From IMG/VR virus record IMGVR_UViG_3300021963_000494, positions 1 through 29,253 of that record: DNA of 29,253 bases, one strand, 5' to 3'. The position numbers and the translations under genes are program-made. Shown here piece by piece: positions 14,467-22,344 of this stretch (its first letter is position 1; each line of letters begins with the position of its first letter). The notes below the pieces were generated by a model. It made no database searches and was not told the origin of the DNA. It was given only the letters and a program-made list of their open reading frames with translations. The stretch comes from a virus.

Positions 14467-15073
14467 GTGGCATCAGGTTGAAAAACGATATGGCATTGAA
14501 ATTGATGCTGATATCCTTAGTGAGATTTATCCTGACCTAAATGAAGATGAAATTCAAGCAAAACTAGATGGATTAGAATCTGGTGACGAAGATATTGACG
14601 AAGTTATCAATGATGCCTGTGATTATGGTGTTGACTTAGATTGGGATTATCTCAACGATGATGATTGGTGGACCGATCGTAAAGGTGGTTATGATATCAC
14701 CTATAGTGTTGAAGATTGGGAAGTGCGTGAAGAATATGTACCTCCTGTAACACACAAGTGTACTAAGTGCAAGTGGGAAGGTTCTAAGTTTGATGCTGAT
14801 TGGATATGGCCAGAAGATGATGAAACTGGTGAGCGTGAAGCCAAAAAAGTTTGTCCAATGTGCGAAAGTGATACTGAACTAACTGAAATTGGTGTCCAAG
14901 AAGAACAAAAAGAACTAGAGCGAAAGACTAATGCACTGAGTCATTTAAAGGACGATGAAGAAGATGATGATACTGCAACACAAGCAGAGTTGGAAGAGGC
15001 ATTGGAAGAACTCAAGCGTGAGTTTGAACGGTTAAGTGTTGAAGAAGATCCAGAAGATAAAAAAAATGTTTAA
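14444..15073 (+). CDS. Acidic protein with zinc-ribbon and coiled-coil tail
   Basis: 209 residues, GAAGGA before ATG 14444. N-terminal half is very acidic (DLNEDEIQAKLDGLESGDEDIDE, DYLNDDDWW). A zinc ribbon is formed by C106-x2-C109 (CTKC) and C137-x2-C140 (CPMC). The C-terminal 60 residues are an acidic coiled coil (EEQKELERKTNALSHLKDDEEDDD). Acidic plus zinc-ribbon composition suggests a DNA-mimic or protein-binding role, by inference only. Confidence 0.65.
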   Translation: MVTVVKSEWHQVEKRYGIEIDADILSEIYPDLNEDEIQAKLDGLESGDEDIDEVINDACDYGVDLDWDYLNDDDWWTDRKGGYDITYSVEDWEVREEYVPPVTHKCTKCKWEGSKFDADWIWPEDDETGEREAKKVCPMCESDTELTEIGVQEEQKELERKTNALSHLKDDEEDDDTATQAELEEALEELKREFERLSVEEDPEDKKNV

Positions 15074-15287
15074 AACAATTTACACAGAAGTAGAAGTTGA
15101 TGTTGACCTGTCAGACTTTGACACCGATGATCTAATTGAAGAATTAGAAAACCGCGGTTCGGGTGCTACAGAATATGGTGATGGCAAAGAAGTGTTACAA
15201 ATAATTTACGAAAAACGTAGGATGGGTCAAGACTATCAGGAAGAACTTGATCAATTAATTTGGTTAGGATTAGGAAAAATTGTATGA
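15066..15287 (+). CDS. Small acidic protein (73 aa)
   Basis: ATG 15066, overlapping the previous gene by 8 nt. MFKTIYTEVEVDVDLSDFDTDDLIEELENRGSG, then GKEVLQIIYEKRRMGQDYQEELDQLI. The DLSDFDTDDLIEELENRG pattern is common in small phage proteins of unknown function. Acidic N-terminal half, helical. Confidence 0.65.
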   Translation: MFKTIYTEVEVDVDLSDFDTDDLIEELENRGSGATEYGDGKEVLQIIYEKRRMGQDYQEELDQLIWLGLGKIV

Positions 15288-15487
15288 AACACTCATTGGT
15301 AGGTAAAAAACATACATTTGAGGATGGCAATGTAATTGAAGTTATTCAAGTTAAAGATAGAGACTATAACGAAGGCACAGAATCATTTGTAACCTATCTT
15401 ATATATACTGGTAACAGTTTGCCACGCAAACTTGTAATGCGTATGGATGAATTTATAAGCACATTCGGCCATCTGTTTGATACATAA
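15284..15487 (+). CDS. Small hypothetical protein (67 aa)
   Basis: ATG 15284 overlaps the previous stop (ATGA). MKHSLVGKKHTFEDGNVIEVIQVKDRDYNEG, TESFVTYLIYTGNSLPRKLVM and DEFISTFGHLF. Looks like a compact beta barrel with a final helix. Function unknown. Its stop is part of the late motif before the next gene. Confidence 0.6.
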   Translation: MKHSLVGKKHTFEDGNVIEVIQVKDRDYNEGTESFVTYLIYTGNSLPRKLVMRMDEFISTFGHLFDT

Positions 15488-15490
15488 ATA
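15483..15490 (+). promoter_or_regulatory. T4-type late promoter motif CATAAATA
   Basis: CATAAATA followed by 4 nt (CTAG) and ATG 15495, with no Shine-Dalgarno sequence. Same arrangement as at 7882 and, on the minus strand, at 23872. Predicted leaderless late start for the membrane protein gene. Confidence 0.5.
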
Positions 15491-15494
15491 CTAG

Positions 15495-17126
15495 ATGTTC
15501 TCAAAATTTTTTACATTCAGTAATGCCACATTATTAGTGGCATTAATACTTAGTTCCATTGCAGCCTGGTATTCAATTATCGGGCTGACCGCTATTTTTG
15601 CTGGTGCAGTTATTCCCATTATCATAATGGGTTCAGCACTAGAGTTAGCAAAGATTACAACAACAGTTTGGTTACGCAAATACTGGACAAAAGCAAGTTG
15701 GATACTTAAACTATATCTTGTCCCTGCTGTTATATTACTTGCGTTACTAACAAGTATGGGTATCTTTGGTTTCTTAAGTAAAGCACACTTAGATCAAGGT
15801 GTACCAACTGGAGATGTTGTTGCTAAGGTTGCACTGTTTGATGAAAAAATTAAAACAGAACGAGACAATATTGAGACCAGTAGAAAAGCATTGCAACAGA
15901 TGGATGCACAGGTCGATCAGATGTTGGGTCGTACAGATAGTGACAAAGGTGCAGAACGAGCCGTTGCCATTCGTAGACAACAGGCTAAAGAACGCAGTGC
16001 CCTACAAGCTGACATTGCCAAAGCACAAACTACTATAGCTAAACTAAACGAAGAACGAGCACCTATTGCTAGTGAACTACGCAAAGTAGAAGCCGAAGTA
16101 GGCCCAATCAAATACATTGCCGCATTGATTTATGGTGATAATCCTGATCAAAACATTTTAGAACGGGCAGTGCGCTGGGTAATTATATTATTGGTTATCG
16201 TATTTGATCCATTAGCACTTGTATTAGTTATAGGTGCAAATCAAAGTCGTGAATGGGATAAAGAAGAACCTCAAAATGAACAAGATGATGAACCCAACAA
16301 TGAAGAAGCATTACCTGAAGTAGCTCCTAAACAGGAAGAATCTGATCCTACTATACATTGTTACAAATGTAATACTGTATTAATTAATGCTCCTGGTATA
16401 GGTCCATTCTGTCCTAACAAAGAATGTGACGTTCTTGACGGGCCATTTGAACCAGATGTAGAACCAATTAAATTCACGGTAACATTGCCCAAAGACCTAC
16501 CAAAAGAAACAACTGTAGAAGAGGAAGAGGCTTTTCAACAGATAGAAGAACAAGCTAAGGACCCTCATTCAGTTGGCTGGATGTATACAGACACTAAAAA
16601 AGAATTGACCATTGAAGAACAAATGGCAGATACTGTAGAACCGGAACCAGTTAAAGATGATACTCCCAATTTTGAAGGGGTCAAACTAGCAGATGGTACA
16701 TGGCTACAAACAGGACCTGAGTTTACAAAATCAAAAGAAAAACTCAAATATGATGTAGATGGTGCTGGGTATGTATCATATAAAGGTAGACATATGCCCA
16801 TGTCAGTTTTTCAAGATTTATACCCAGAATTCTTTTTACAAGAAGATAATGGGCGAAAAAGTTCAACAAATTTTGGAATAACCTTTCCTAACAAAGGAAG
16901 GACCGGAGATGTGTTTGTCCGTGTAGATATTGTTCCAAACCGAGTCTACAAATACAACGGTAAGCAATGGATTGAGACTCAGAGAAATTTATCTGATACA
17001 CACTTATCAAATGAATATCTAAAATTCTTAGTTGATAAGATTGCTAGCGGTGAGTATGATCCAACTTTGTTGTCCGAAAATGAACAAGATGCTGTCCAAA
17101 ACTACATTAAAAATCAAAATGCGTGA
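15495..17126 (+). CDS. Membrane protein with coiled coil and zinc ribbon
   Basis: 543 residues. N terminus has three hydrophobic helices (about 10-30, 33-50, 72-98), then an extended coiled coil (about 115-205, KIKTERDNIETSRKALQQM...LNEERAPIASELRKVEAE), a fourth transmembrane helix (about 220-245, WVIILLVIVFDPLALVLVIG), an acidic linker, and a zinc ribbon (C289-x2-C292, C306-x4-C311). The C-terminal half is acidic then folded (YKGRHMPMSVF, FVRVDIVPNRVYKYNGKQWIE). Long membrane proteins with this order occur in T4-like marine phages without a known role. A late motif immediately precedes the ATG; it could be a virion or lysis/exclusion factor. Confidence 0.75.
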   Translation: MFSKFFTFSNATLLVALILSSIAAWYSIIGLTAIFAGAVIPIIIMGSALELAKITTTVWLRKYWTKASWILKLYLVPAVILLALLTSMGIFGFLSKAHLDQGVPTGDVVAKVALFDEKIKTERDNIETSRKALQQMDAQVDQMLGRTDSDKGAERAVAIRRQQAKERSALQADIAKAQTTIAKLNEERAPIASELRKVEAEVGPIKYIAALIYGDNPDQNILERAVRWVIILLVIVFDPLALVLVIGANQSREWDKEEPQNEQDDEPNNEEALPEVAPKQEESDPTIHCYKCNTVLINAPGIGPFCPNKECDVLDGPFEPDVEPIKFTVTLPKDLPKETTVEEEEAFQQIEEQAKDPHSVGWMYTDTKKELTIEEQMADTVEPEPVKDDTPNFEGVKLADGTWLQTGPEFTKSKEKLKYDVDGAGYVSYKGRHMPMSVFQDLYPEFFLQEDNGRKSSTNFGITFPNKGRTGDVFVRVDIVPNRVYKYNGKQWIETQRNLSDTHLSNEYLKFLVDKIASGEYDPTLLSENEQDAVQNYIKNQNA

Positions 17127-17135
17127 CCAAAATAA

Positions 17136-17164
17136 TTGACCTAAAATCAATTTAGTGTTATACT
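17136..17164 (+). promoter_or_regulatory. Sigma70-type promoter of the lipoprotein pair
   Basis: TTGACC (17136-17141), 17-nt spacer, TATACT (17159-17164), then GAAAGG before ATG 17195. Confidence 0.78.
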
Positions 17165-17194
17165 ATCATTTTAACTAAGCCGAAAGGTCATTTT

Positions 17195-17821
17195 ATGAAA
17201 CACACACTCACCGCTGTAGCTTTGGTTAGCTTGCTTGCCGCATGTTCTAGTATGAAAACGGGCAATGGCACTAATTCTAGTGATCCGATCGCTAATCAAA
17301 AACTATCCACTTCATTTACAAGTGAGAATATCAAAATTGAAACTAAGTGTTCTTGGTTCAGCTTTGGGCGTAATTGTAAAATCGTAGCAATTGAATCAAT
17401 TGGTACTTCACCTAGTTTTGGCAACACTGCTAATAACATGCGTAACGCATTGACCAGAGCCGAAATGCGCGCCACTGCTAATGTAAGTGAATTTTTGAAC
17501 AAAGAAATTACTACCAATCGTGTTAACAACACTATTGCCAAGAACATTGAAAAAGCAACAGATAAAGTCAAAGCCGGTAAGGCTGATGATAAAGCAGTTG
17601 AAATGACTGATAAAGAGGCTAACAACATTAGCCTGCGTGAGAACACCAACGATACGGTCGTGCAATTGACCGAAACTATTCAAACTTCTTCACGGGCAAT
17701 CCTTAAAGGTTTTGTCAAAGTGAAAGAAGAAGTGGTTGGTGTGCAAGAAGTTTCTGTAACTATTCGCTGGGATTTGGACAGTGAAGATGCACGTAAACAA
17801 CTTGCTCTTAAAATGAAATGA
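17195..17821 (+). CDS. Outer-membrane lipoprotein, LPP20/FlgP-like
   Basis: 208 residues. Lipobox LLAAC with Cys17 after a 16-residue signal peptide, so the mature protein is lipidated. Residues about 85-205 resemble LPP20 domains (RAEMRATANVSEFL, SRAILKGFVKVKEEVVGVQEVSVTIRWD). In bacteria LPP20-family lipoproteins include FlgP, an outer-membrane protein of sheathed or high-torque flagella. Residues 60-80 have a Cys pair (CSWFSFGRNC). Overlaps the next lipoprotein gene (ATGA), so they are made together. Could remodel the host envelope or block superinfection; this is inferred. Confidence 0.7.
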   Translation: MKHTLTAVALVSLLAACSSMKTGNGTNSSDPIANQKLSTSFTSENIKIETKCSWFSFGRNCKIVAIESIGTSPSFGNTANNMRNALTRAEMRATANVSEFLNKEITTNRVNNTIAKNIEKATDKVKAGKADDKAVEMTDKEANNISLRENTNDTVVQLTETIQTSSRAILKGFVKVKEEVVGVQEVSVTIRWDLDSEDARKQLALKMK

Positions 17822-18828
17822 AATTCTTATCTATTTTAGCCATGCTGTGTCTTACGGCATGTGCTAGCACCAAGGTAGAGAAAACTTCTAGTTCAATCAA
17901 CTACTCTACTGGGTACACACGTGTACTCGGTACTGGTCAAACTTTTGACGAGGCAAAAACTAACGCCTTCAATACTGCAATTGAAATCGTAGTAGGTTCG
18001 GTTTTAATATCCGACAAACAGTCAAACAATAATCAACTTGTACGTGATGAAATTGTTAAGGCAAGTGCAGGTTACGTTGATGACTACACTATCATTAGTG
18101 AATCAAAAACTAGTAGAGGATATACATTAGTAGTTGATGTTAAAGTCAAGAACAGTAAGATTGCCGAACGTGTATTGAGTGTAGGCAAGTCAGAAACCAA
18201 TCTAAAAGGTGAGGCACTTAATGCTCAATATCAAACCTATCAACAAGATAGGGTTTCAGGTGATGCGTTACTTTCTGGTGTGTTGAGTTCATATCCAAAA
18301 CATGCATTCAATGTTTCTAATGTTAAGATTGATTGTGGAAATCAAACTGCGCCATGGTGTTTTAAATTGGATAGGCAAGGCAATGCTCTGATTGAGGTGC
18401 CTTATAAACTAAGTTGGAACTACAATTTCTTACGTGCGTTTAATGAGGCACTTAGTTTAACCACTGATGCTAAAAATTACGGTGCAGATGTTATTACGGT
18501 TATGAGTAAAGATCCAAAAGCATTATTGCTCGGCAGTACAGATAAGTATTATTTTACTGATGTTAACCGATTTAAAATGATACAATCTACCTTTGTCGGG
18601 GACATTCATGTTGTTGCTAATGTTATGGACAATGCGGGTACTGTGTTATATACTAGTTGTTCCAACCCAGTATATCAAAAACGATATAGTGAGAGACAGT
18701 TTATGTTGCATGGCAATGACAAATGGGAAGGCAGAGTAATGGTAAAGATTAATAAAAATAGTAACTATGATGCTATCCTAAAGAAAGCCACAAAAGTTGA
18801 ATTAAGTTATTCAAGCACGGATTGCTAA
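17818..18828 (+). CDS. Outer-membrane lipoprotein with FlgT_N-like domain
   Basis: 336 residues; lipobox LTAC with Cys15. Residues about 35-125 have the pattern of the FlgT N-terminal domain: FDEAKTNAFNTAIEIVVGSVL, a variable turn, RDEIVKASAGYVDDYTIISES and GYTLVVDVKVK. The C-terminal 200 residues are beta-rich with a Cys pair (CGNQTAPWC) and another (SC near 283). Together with the LPP20-like gene it parallels the FlgP/FlgT pair of Vibrio, but no flagellar gene is nearby. It may be a phage-borne host-envelope factor. Family assignment is by pattern. Confidence 0.6.
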   Translation: MKFLSILAMLCLTACASTKVEKTSSSINYSTGYTRVLGTGQTFDEAKTNAFNTAIEIVVGSVLISDKQSNNNQLVRDEIVKASAGYVDDYTIISESKTSRGYTLVVDVKVKNSKIAERVLSVGKSETNLKGEALNAQYQTYQQDRVSGDALLSGVLSSYPKHAFNVSNVKIDCGNQTAPWCFKLDRQGNALIEVPYKLSWNYNFLRAFNEALSLTTDAKNYGADVITVMSKDPKALLLGSTDKYYFTDVNRFKMIQSTFVGDIHVVANVMDNAGTVLYTSCSNPVYQKRYSERQFMLHGNDKWEGRVMVKINKNSNYDAILKKATKVELSYSSTDC

Positions 18829-18873
18829 AATTCAGATTTTTAATTGTTCCAAAATAAAAAGATAAGTAATTTA

Positions 18874-20100
18874 ATGTCCGAAGAATTAAAATCAACCAAT
18901 CATTGTAGCTTTTGCGGCGCAAATAAAGAGTCAGTCAAGAAATTGATTGTGGGGGAACAAGTAGCTATATGTAGCGATTGTGTAGAATTATGTGAGGAGC
19001 TTATCACCGATGATTCTAATCAGCCCGTAGAAGATCGAGGTCCAGAGTATGATCCAGAATCTATTAAAGAGTATTTGGATCAGCATATCATAGGACAAGA
19101 TAGTGCTAAAATGGTACTTAGCGTAGCCATTTCAAATCACTATAAACGTATCAACAATCCTCCTAAAGATTTAGAGATACAAAAAGGCAATGTTCTTATT
19201 GTAGGACCTACAGGTTCAGGTAAAACTTTACTTGCTAAGACAGCGGCAAAATATCTCAAAGTGCCCTTTGTTGTTGCTGATGCTACTAGTCTGACCGAAG
19301 CCGGGTATGTAGGTGATGATGTTGAATCAATGATATCTATGCTGTTAAATGCCGCAGGTGGAGATAGGCAACTAGCAGAACGCGGTATTGTGTTTGTTGA
19401 TGAAATTGATAAGATTGCCCGTAAAGGAGAAAGCACCAGCATCACCCGTGATGTAAGTGGTGAGGGTGTTCAACAAGCCTTACTTAAATTAGTAGAGGGA
19501 ACCATATGCAGAGTTCCTGGCCAAGGAGGTAGGAAACATCCTGGTGGCGATATGATTGAAATCAATACCAAGGATATATTGTTTATTGCAGGTGGCGCAT
19601 TTGTAGGATTGAAAGATGTAATCGCAAATAGAGTAAATGGTACATCTATAGGATTCCAAGCGAATATTAAAGAGAATAAGATTGAAGGTGATCTAAGCAC
19701 CGTGAGTCCCGATGATCTTACTAAGTACGGAATGATTCCAGAATTTATTGGTCGTTTTACTACTACAGTTAGTATTCAGGAACTAAATAAGGATCAATTG
19801 ATACAAATCCTAACCGATGTAAAGAACAACTATGTGAGCCAATACAAGTACCTGTTGAAACTAGATGACATTGAACTCAATTTCAACAAGGATGCATTGG
19901 ATCAAATAGCTGAAAATACACTTACATTGAAAACAGGTGCTAGGGGATTACATACTGAGATTGAACGGGTGTTGATGTGTCATATGTACAATACCAAGAC
20001 ATATAGACAAAATAAAATTAAAATACTAAATATAGATAGAGATCAAGTTAAAAACCCTAAACCTATATACCATGAGCCAAGGAAGACGAGTACAAGTTAA
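18874..20100 (+). CDS. clpX: ATP-dependent protease unfoldase ClpX
   Basis: 408 residues from ATG 18874 (a TTG at 18844 rejected, as family members begin just before the zinc motif). N-terminal zinc domain C11-x2-C14...C33-x2-C36. Walker A GPTGSGKT (111-118), pore-1 loop GYVG (144-147), Walker B VFVDEID (Asp176, Glu177), RKH-type loop GGRKHPGG, the ClpP-docking loop IGF (259-261), arginine finger EFIGRF (Arg294) and sensor-2 GARGL (Arg357). All key parts are intact, so it should unfold ssrA-tagged and other substrates and feed ClpP. The RBS is weak. Its end overlaps the bS21 gene by 29 nt. Length is close to E. coli ClpX (424). Confidence 0.97.
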   Translation: MSEELKSTNHCSFCGANKESVKKLIVGEQVAICSDCVELCEELITDDSNQPVEDRGPEYDPESIKEYLDQHIIGQDSAKMVLSVAISNHYKRINNPPKDLEIQKGNVLIVGPTGSGKTLLAKTAAKYLKVPFVVADATSLTEAGYVGDDVESMISMLLNAAGGDRQLAERGIVFVDEIDKIARKGESTSITRDVSGEGVQQALLKLVEGTICRVPGQGGRKHPGGDMIEINTKDILFIAGGAFVGLKDVIANRVNGTSIGFQANIKENKIEGDLSTVSPDDLTKYGMIPEFIGRFTTTVSIQELNKDQLIQILTDVKNNYVSQYKYLLKLDDIELNFNKDALDQIAENTLTLKTGARGLHTEIERVLMCHMYNTKTYRQNKIKILNIDRDQVKNPKPIYHEPRKTSTS

Positions 20101-20290
20101 TGACAATAATTGGGAGAAGGCATTACGGAAGCTGAAAAAGAAAATTACAGATTCCGGATTACTTCAAGAAGTCCGTGACCGTCAAGAATATGTAAAACCA
20201 ACTATCAAACGAAAATTGGCTAAGAGTCAAGCCAAACGTAGATGGAAAAAACATCTACGTGAACAAGAACTCCCCAAGAAACTATTTTAA
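20072..20290 (+). CDS. rpsU: Ribosomal protein bS21
   Basis: 72 residues. WEKALRKLKKKITDSGLLQEVRDRQEYVKPTIKRK aligns with bacterial bS21 ([33 protein letters not shown]), and the C terminus is the expected basic helix (QAKRRWKKHLREQEL). bS21 sits on the 30S platform near the anti-Shine-Dalgarno and aids mRNA binding. Viral bS21 genes are known from aquatic phages. The start overlaps clpX, so it is co-expressed with it. It probably enters host ribosomes during infection; selectivity for phage messages is inference. Confidence 0.9.
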   Translation: MSQGRRVQVNDNNWEKALRKLKKKITDSGLLQEVRDRQEYVKPTIKRKLAKSQAKRRWKKHLREQELPKKLF

Positions 20291-20305
20291 CCAAATATAA
20301 TAGAT

Positions 20306-20337
20306 TATTTTACGCAGTGATGTAAAATAGATATATA
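20306..20337 (+). promoter_or_regulatory. dnaK promoter with overlapping inverted repeat (possible operator)
   Basis: -35 TTTACG (20309-20314), 17-nt spacer, -10 TATATA (20332-20337). A perfect inverted repeat TATTTTAC-N8-GTAAAATA (20306-20313 and 20322-20329) covers the -35 and spacer, as a repressor site would. No CIRCE or sigma32-like sequence is seen. Confidence 0.55.
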
Positions 20338-20339
20338 CA

Positions 20340-20387
20340 TGTAGATGCTGTAACAAGGTCTACAGAAAATCTTGCTTTTTAAAGGAG
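20340..20387 (+). promoter_or_regulatory. ROSE-like RNA thermometer in the dnaK leader
   Basis: Helper hairpin TGTAGA-N13-TCTACA (20340-20364), then the thermometer core CTTGCTTTTTAAAGGAG (20371-20387). UUGCU pairs with AGGA through U-A, a G-G mismatch, C-G and U-A, extended by two A-U pairs, hiding the AAGGAG Shine-Dalgarno sequence. This is the conserved U(U/C)GCU design of ROSE elements, which control small heat-shock genes. ATG is at 20395. Confidence 0.72.
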
Positions 20388-20394
20388 AAACAAT

Positions 20395-22275
20395 ATGAGC
20401 AAAGTCATCGGTATCGATTTGGGTACCACAAATTCATGCGTAGCCGTTATTGAAAACGGAATCCCCAAAGTAATTGAAAATAGTGAAGGTGCTAGAACTA
20501 CACCATCAATCGTAGCATATACTTCTGATGAAATTTTAGTAGGTGCAAGTGCTAAACGACAAGCAATTACAAATCCAAAGAACACAATCTATGCGGCTAA
20601 GCGACTAATCGGTCGTAAGTTTAAAGAACAAGCTGTTCAAAAAGATATAGACTTGATGCCATATACCATCGTTGAAAACGAAAACGGTGATGCATGGGTT
20701 CAAGCACAAGATAAAAAGTTAGCACCCCCACAGATTAGTGCCGAAGTACTACGTAAGATGAAAAAGACAGCCGAAGACTATCTTGGTCATGAAGTCACGC
20801 AAGCAGTTATTACTGTGCCTGCGTACTTTAATGATAGTCAACGACAAGCAACTAAAGATGCAGGTCGTATTGCTGGACTAGAAGTATTACGAATCATCAA
20901 TGAACCCACAGCTGCCGCTCTTGCATACGGCGTGGACAAACAAGACAAAAGGGATCGAAAGGTCGCAGTGTATGACTTAGGTGGTGGTACATTTGATGTA
21001 TCTATCATTGAGTTAGCGGACGTTGATGGTGATAAACAAATTGAAGTCTTAAGCACAAACGGAGACACTTTCTTGGGTGGTGAAGACTTTGACCAACGCA
21101 TCATGGACTTCTTGGTTGACGAATTCAAGAAGGATCAAGGAGTTGACTTGACCAAAGATGTGTTAGCATTGCAACGTTTGAAGGAAGCCGCAGAGAAGGC
21201 TAAGATTGAACTAAGTAGCAGTAGTCAAACAGATGTTAACTTACCGTACATTACAGCAGATGCAAGTGGTCCAAAACACTTGAATGTTAAATTGAGTCGT
21301 GCCAAACTAGAAAGCCTAGTTGATGAACTAATCCAGCGCAGTATTGAACCTTGCAAAATTGCTATGCGTGACGCTGGTGTAACTAATAGTGATATTGACG
21401 AAGTTATTCTAGTTGGTGGCATGACACGCATGCCTAAAGTACAAGAAACAGTTGAAAGTTTCTTTGGTAAAGCACCACGCAAAGATGTTAACCCCGATGA
21501 AGCAGTTGCCGCAGGCGCTGCCATTCAAGGTGACGTATTAAGCGGTGGACGCAAAGACGTATTATTGCTTGACGTTACACCATTAAGTTTGGGTATTGAA
21601 ACATTAGGTGGAGTATTCACTAAAGTTATTCAAAAGAATACAACTATTCCAACTAAGGCTTCACAGACATTTAGTACTGCCGAAGATAATCAACCTGCAG
21701 TTGATATCAAGGTAGGACAAGGTGAGCGTGAATTATTCAAACATAACAAGGTGTTAGGAGATTTCAAATTAGATGGTATCGCCCCTGCACAAAGAGGTGT
21801 ACCTCAAATTGAAGTAACATTTGATATTGATGCTAACGGTATTATGCACATCAGCGCCAAAGACAAAGGCACAGGTAAAGAAAACAAGATTACCATTAAA
21901 TCTGACAGTGGCTTAACCGAAGCAGAGATTAAGAATATGGTCAGCGAAGCAGAAGAAAATGCTGAGGCTGACAAGAAGCAGGTTGAATTGATACAAGCAC
22001 GTAATGGTGCAGAATCAACTATGCATGGCTTTAGTAATGACTTGAAAAAGTACGGAGATAAAGTCACACCAGAAGAAAAGACAAAAGCAGAAGATGCAGT
22101 GAAAGCTGTTGAAACTGCAATTGATGGTGACGATGTTGAGAAAATCAATCAATCTGTAAAAGATTTGTATGAGGCTATTGGTCCAATTACCAAAGTCAAA
22201 TACGAAGAGGAGCAAAAATCAAAGGAAGATCCTGTGGTTGATGCAGAAGTTAAAGAAACAGCTACAACTGTTTAA
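20395..22275 (+). CDS. dnaK: Chaperone DnaK (Hsp70)
   Basis: 626 residues, near the E. coli length (638). ATPase domain signatures: [61 protein letters not shown]. The linker and substrate domain begin [17 protein letters not shown]; the lid and a charged tail follow, ending [17 protein letters not shown]. All family motifs are intact. It should fold or disaggregate phage or host proteins; no dnaJ or grpE is seen here, so it likely uses host co-chaperones. Expression is controlled by a ROSE-like leader. It forms an operon with hsp20. Confidence 0.98.
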   Translation: MSKVIGIDLGTTNSCVAVIENGIPKVIENSEGARTTPSIVAYTSDEILVGASAKRQAITNPKNTIYAAKRLIGRKFKEQAVQKDIDLMPYTIVENENGDAWVQAQDKKLAPPQISAEVLRKMKKTAEDYLGHEVTQAVITVPAYFNDSQRQATKDAGRIAGLEVLRIINEPTAAALAYGVDKQDKRDRKVAVYDLGGGTFDVSIIELADVDGDKQIEVLSTNGDTFLGGEDFDQRIMDFLVDEFKKDQGVDLTKDVLALQRLKEAAEKAKIELSSSSQTDVNLPYITADASGPKHLNVKLSRAKLESLVDELIQRSIEPCKIAMRDAGVTNSDIDEVILVGGMTRMPKVQETVESFFGKAPRKDVNPDEAVAAGAAIQGDVLSGGRKDVLLLDVTPLSLGIETLGGVFTKVIQKNTTIPTKASQTFSTAEDNQPAVDIKVGQGERELFKHNKVLGDFKLDGIAPAQRGVPQIEVTFDIDANGIMHISAKDKGTGKENKITIKSDSGLTEAEIKNMVSEAEENAEADKKQVELIQARNGAESTMHGFSNDLKKYGDKVTPEEKTKAEDAVKAVETAIDGDDVEKINQSVKDLYEAIGPITKVKYEEEQKSKEDPVVDAEVKETATTV

Positions 22276-22284
22276 CTTAAATAA

Positions 22285-22337
22285 ATCGGGTGCCGCATGG
22301 TGCGGGCCCGATATGTCATAACTTGCTTATTAAGGAG
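22285..22337 (+). promoter_or_regulatory. ROSE-like RNA thermometer before hsp20
   Basis: Helper hairpin ATCGGG/CCCGAT with inner CCGCA/TGCGG (22285-22312), then core CTTGCTTATTAAGGAG (22322-22337). UUGCU faces AGGA with a single G-G mismatch, plus two A-U pairs and loop AUU, burying the Shine-Dalgarno sequence of ATG 22345. Same architecture as in front of dnaK, although most of the sequence differs. Confidence 0.78.
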
Positions 22338-22344
22338 AAACAAC

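Noticed and set aside
20291-20394. CIRCE or sigma32 heat-shock promoter before dnaK
   Set aside because: Neither the GAGTGCTAA-type repeat nor CTTGAAA/CCCCAT boxes are present.
22285-22312. Terminator between dnaK and hsp20
   Set aside because: Strong stem but no T run, followed by the thermometer and RBS; fits a leader helper hairpin better.
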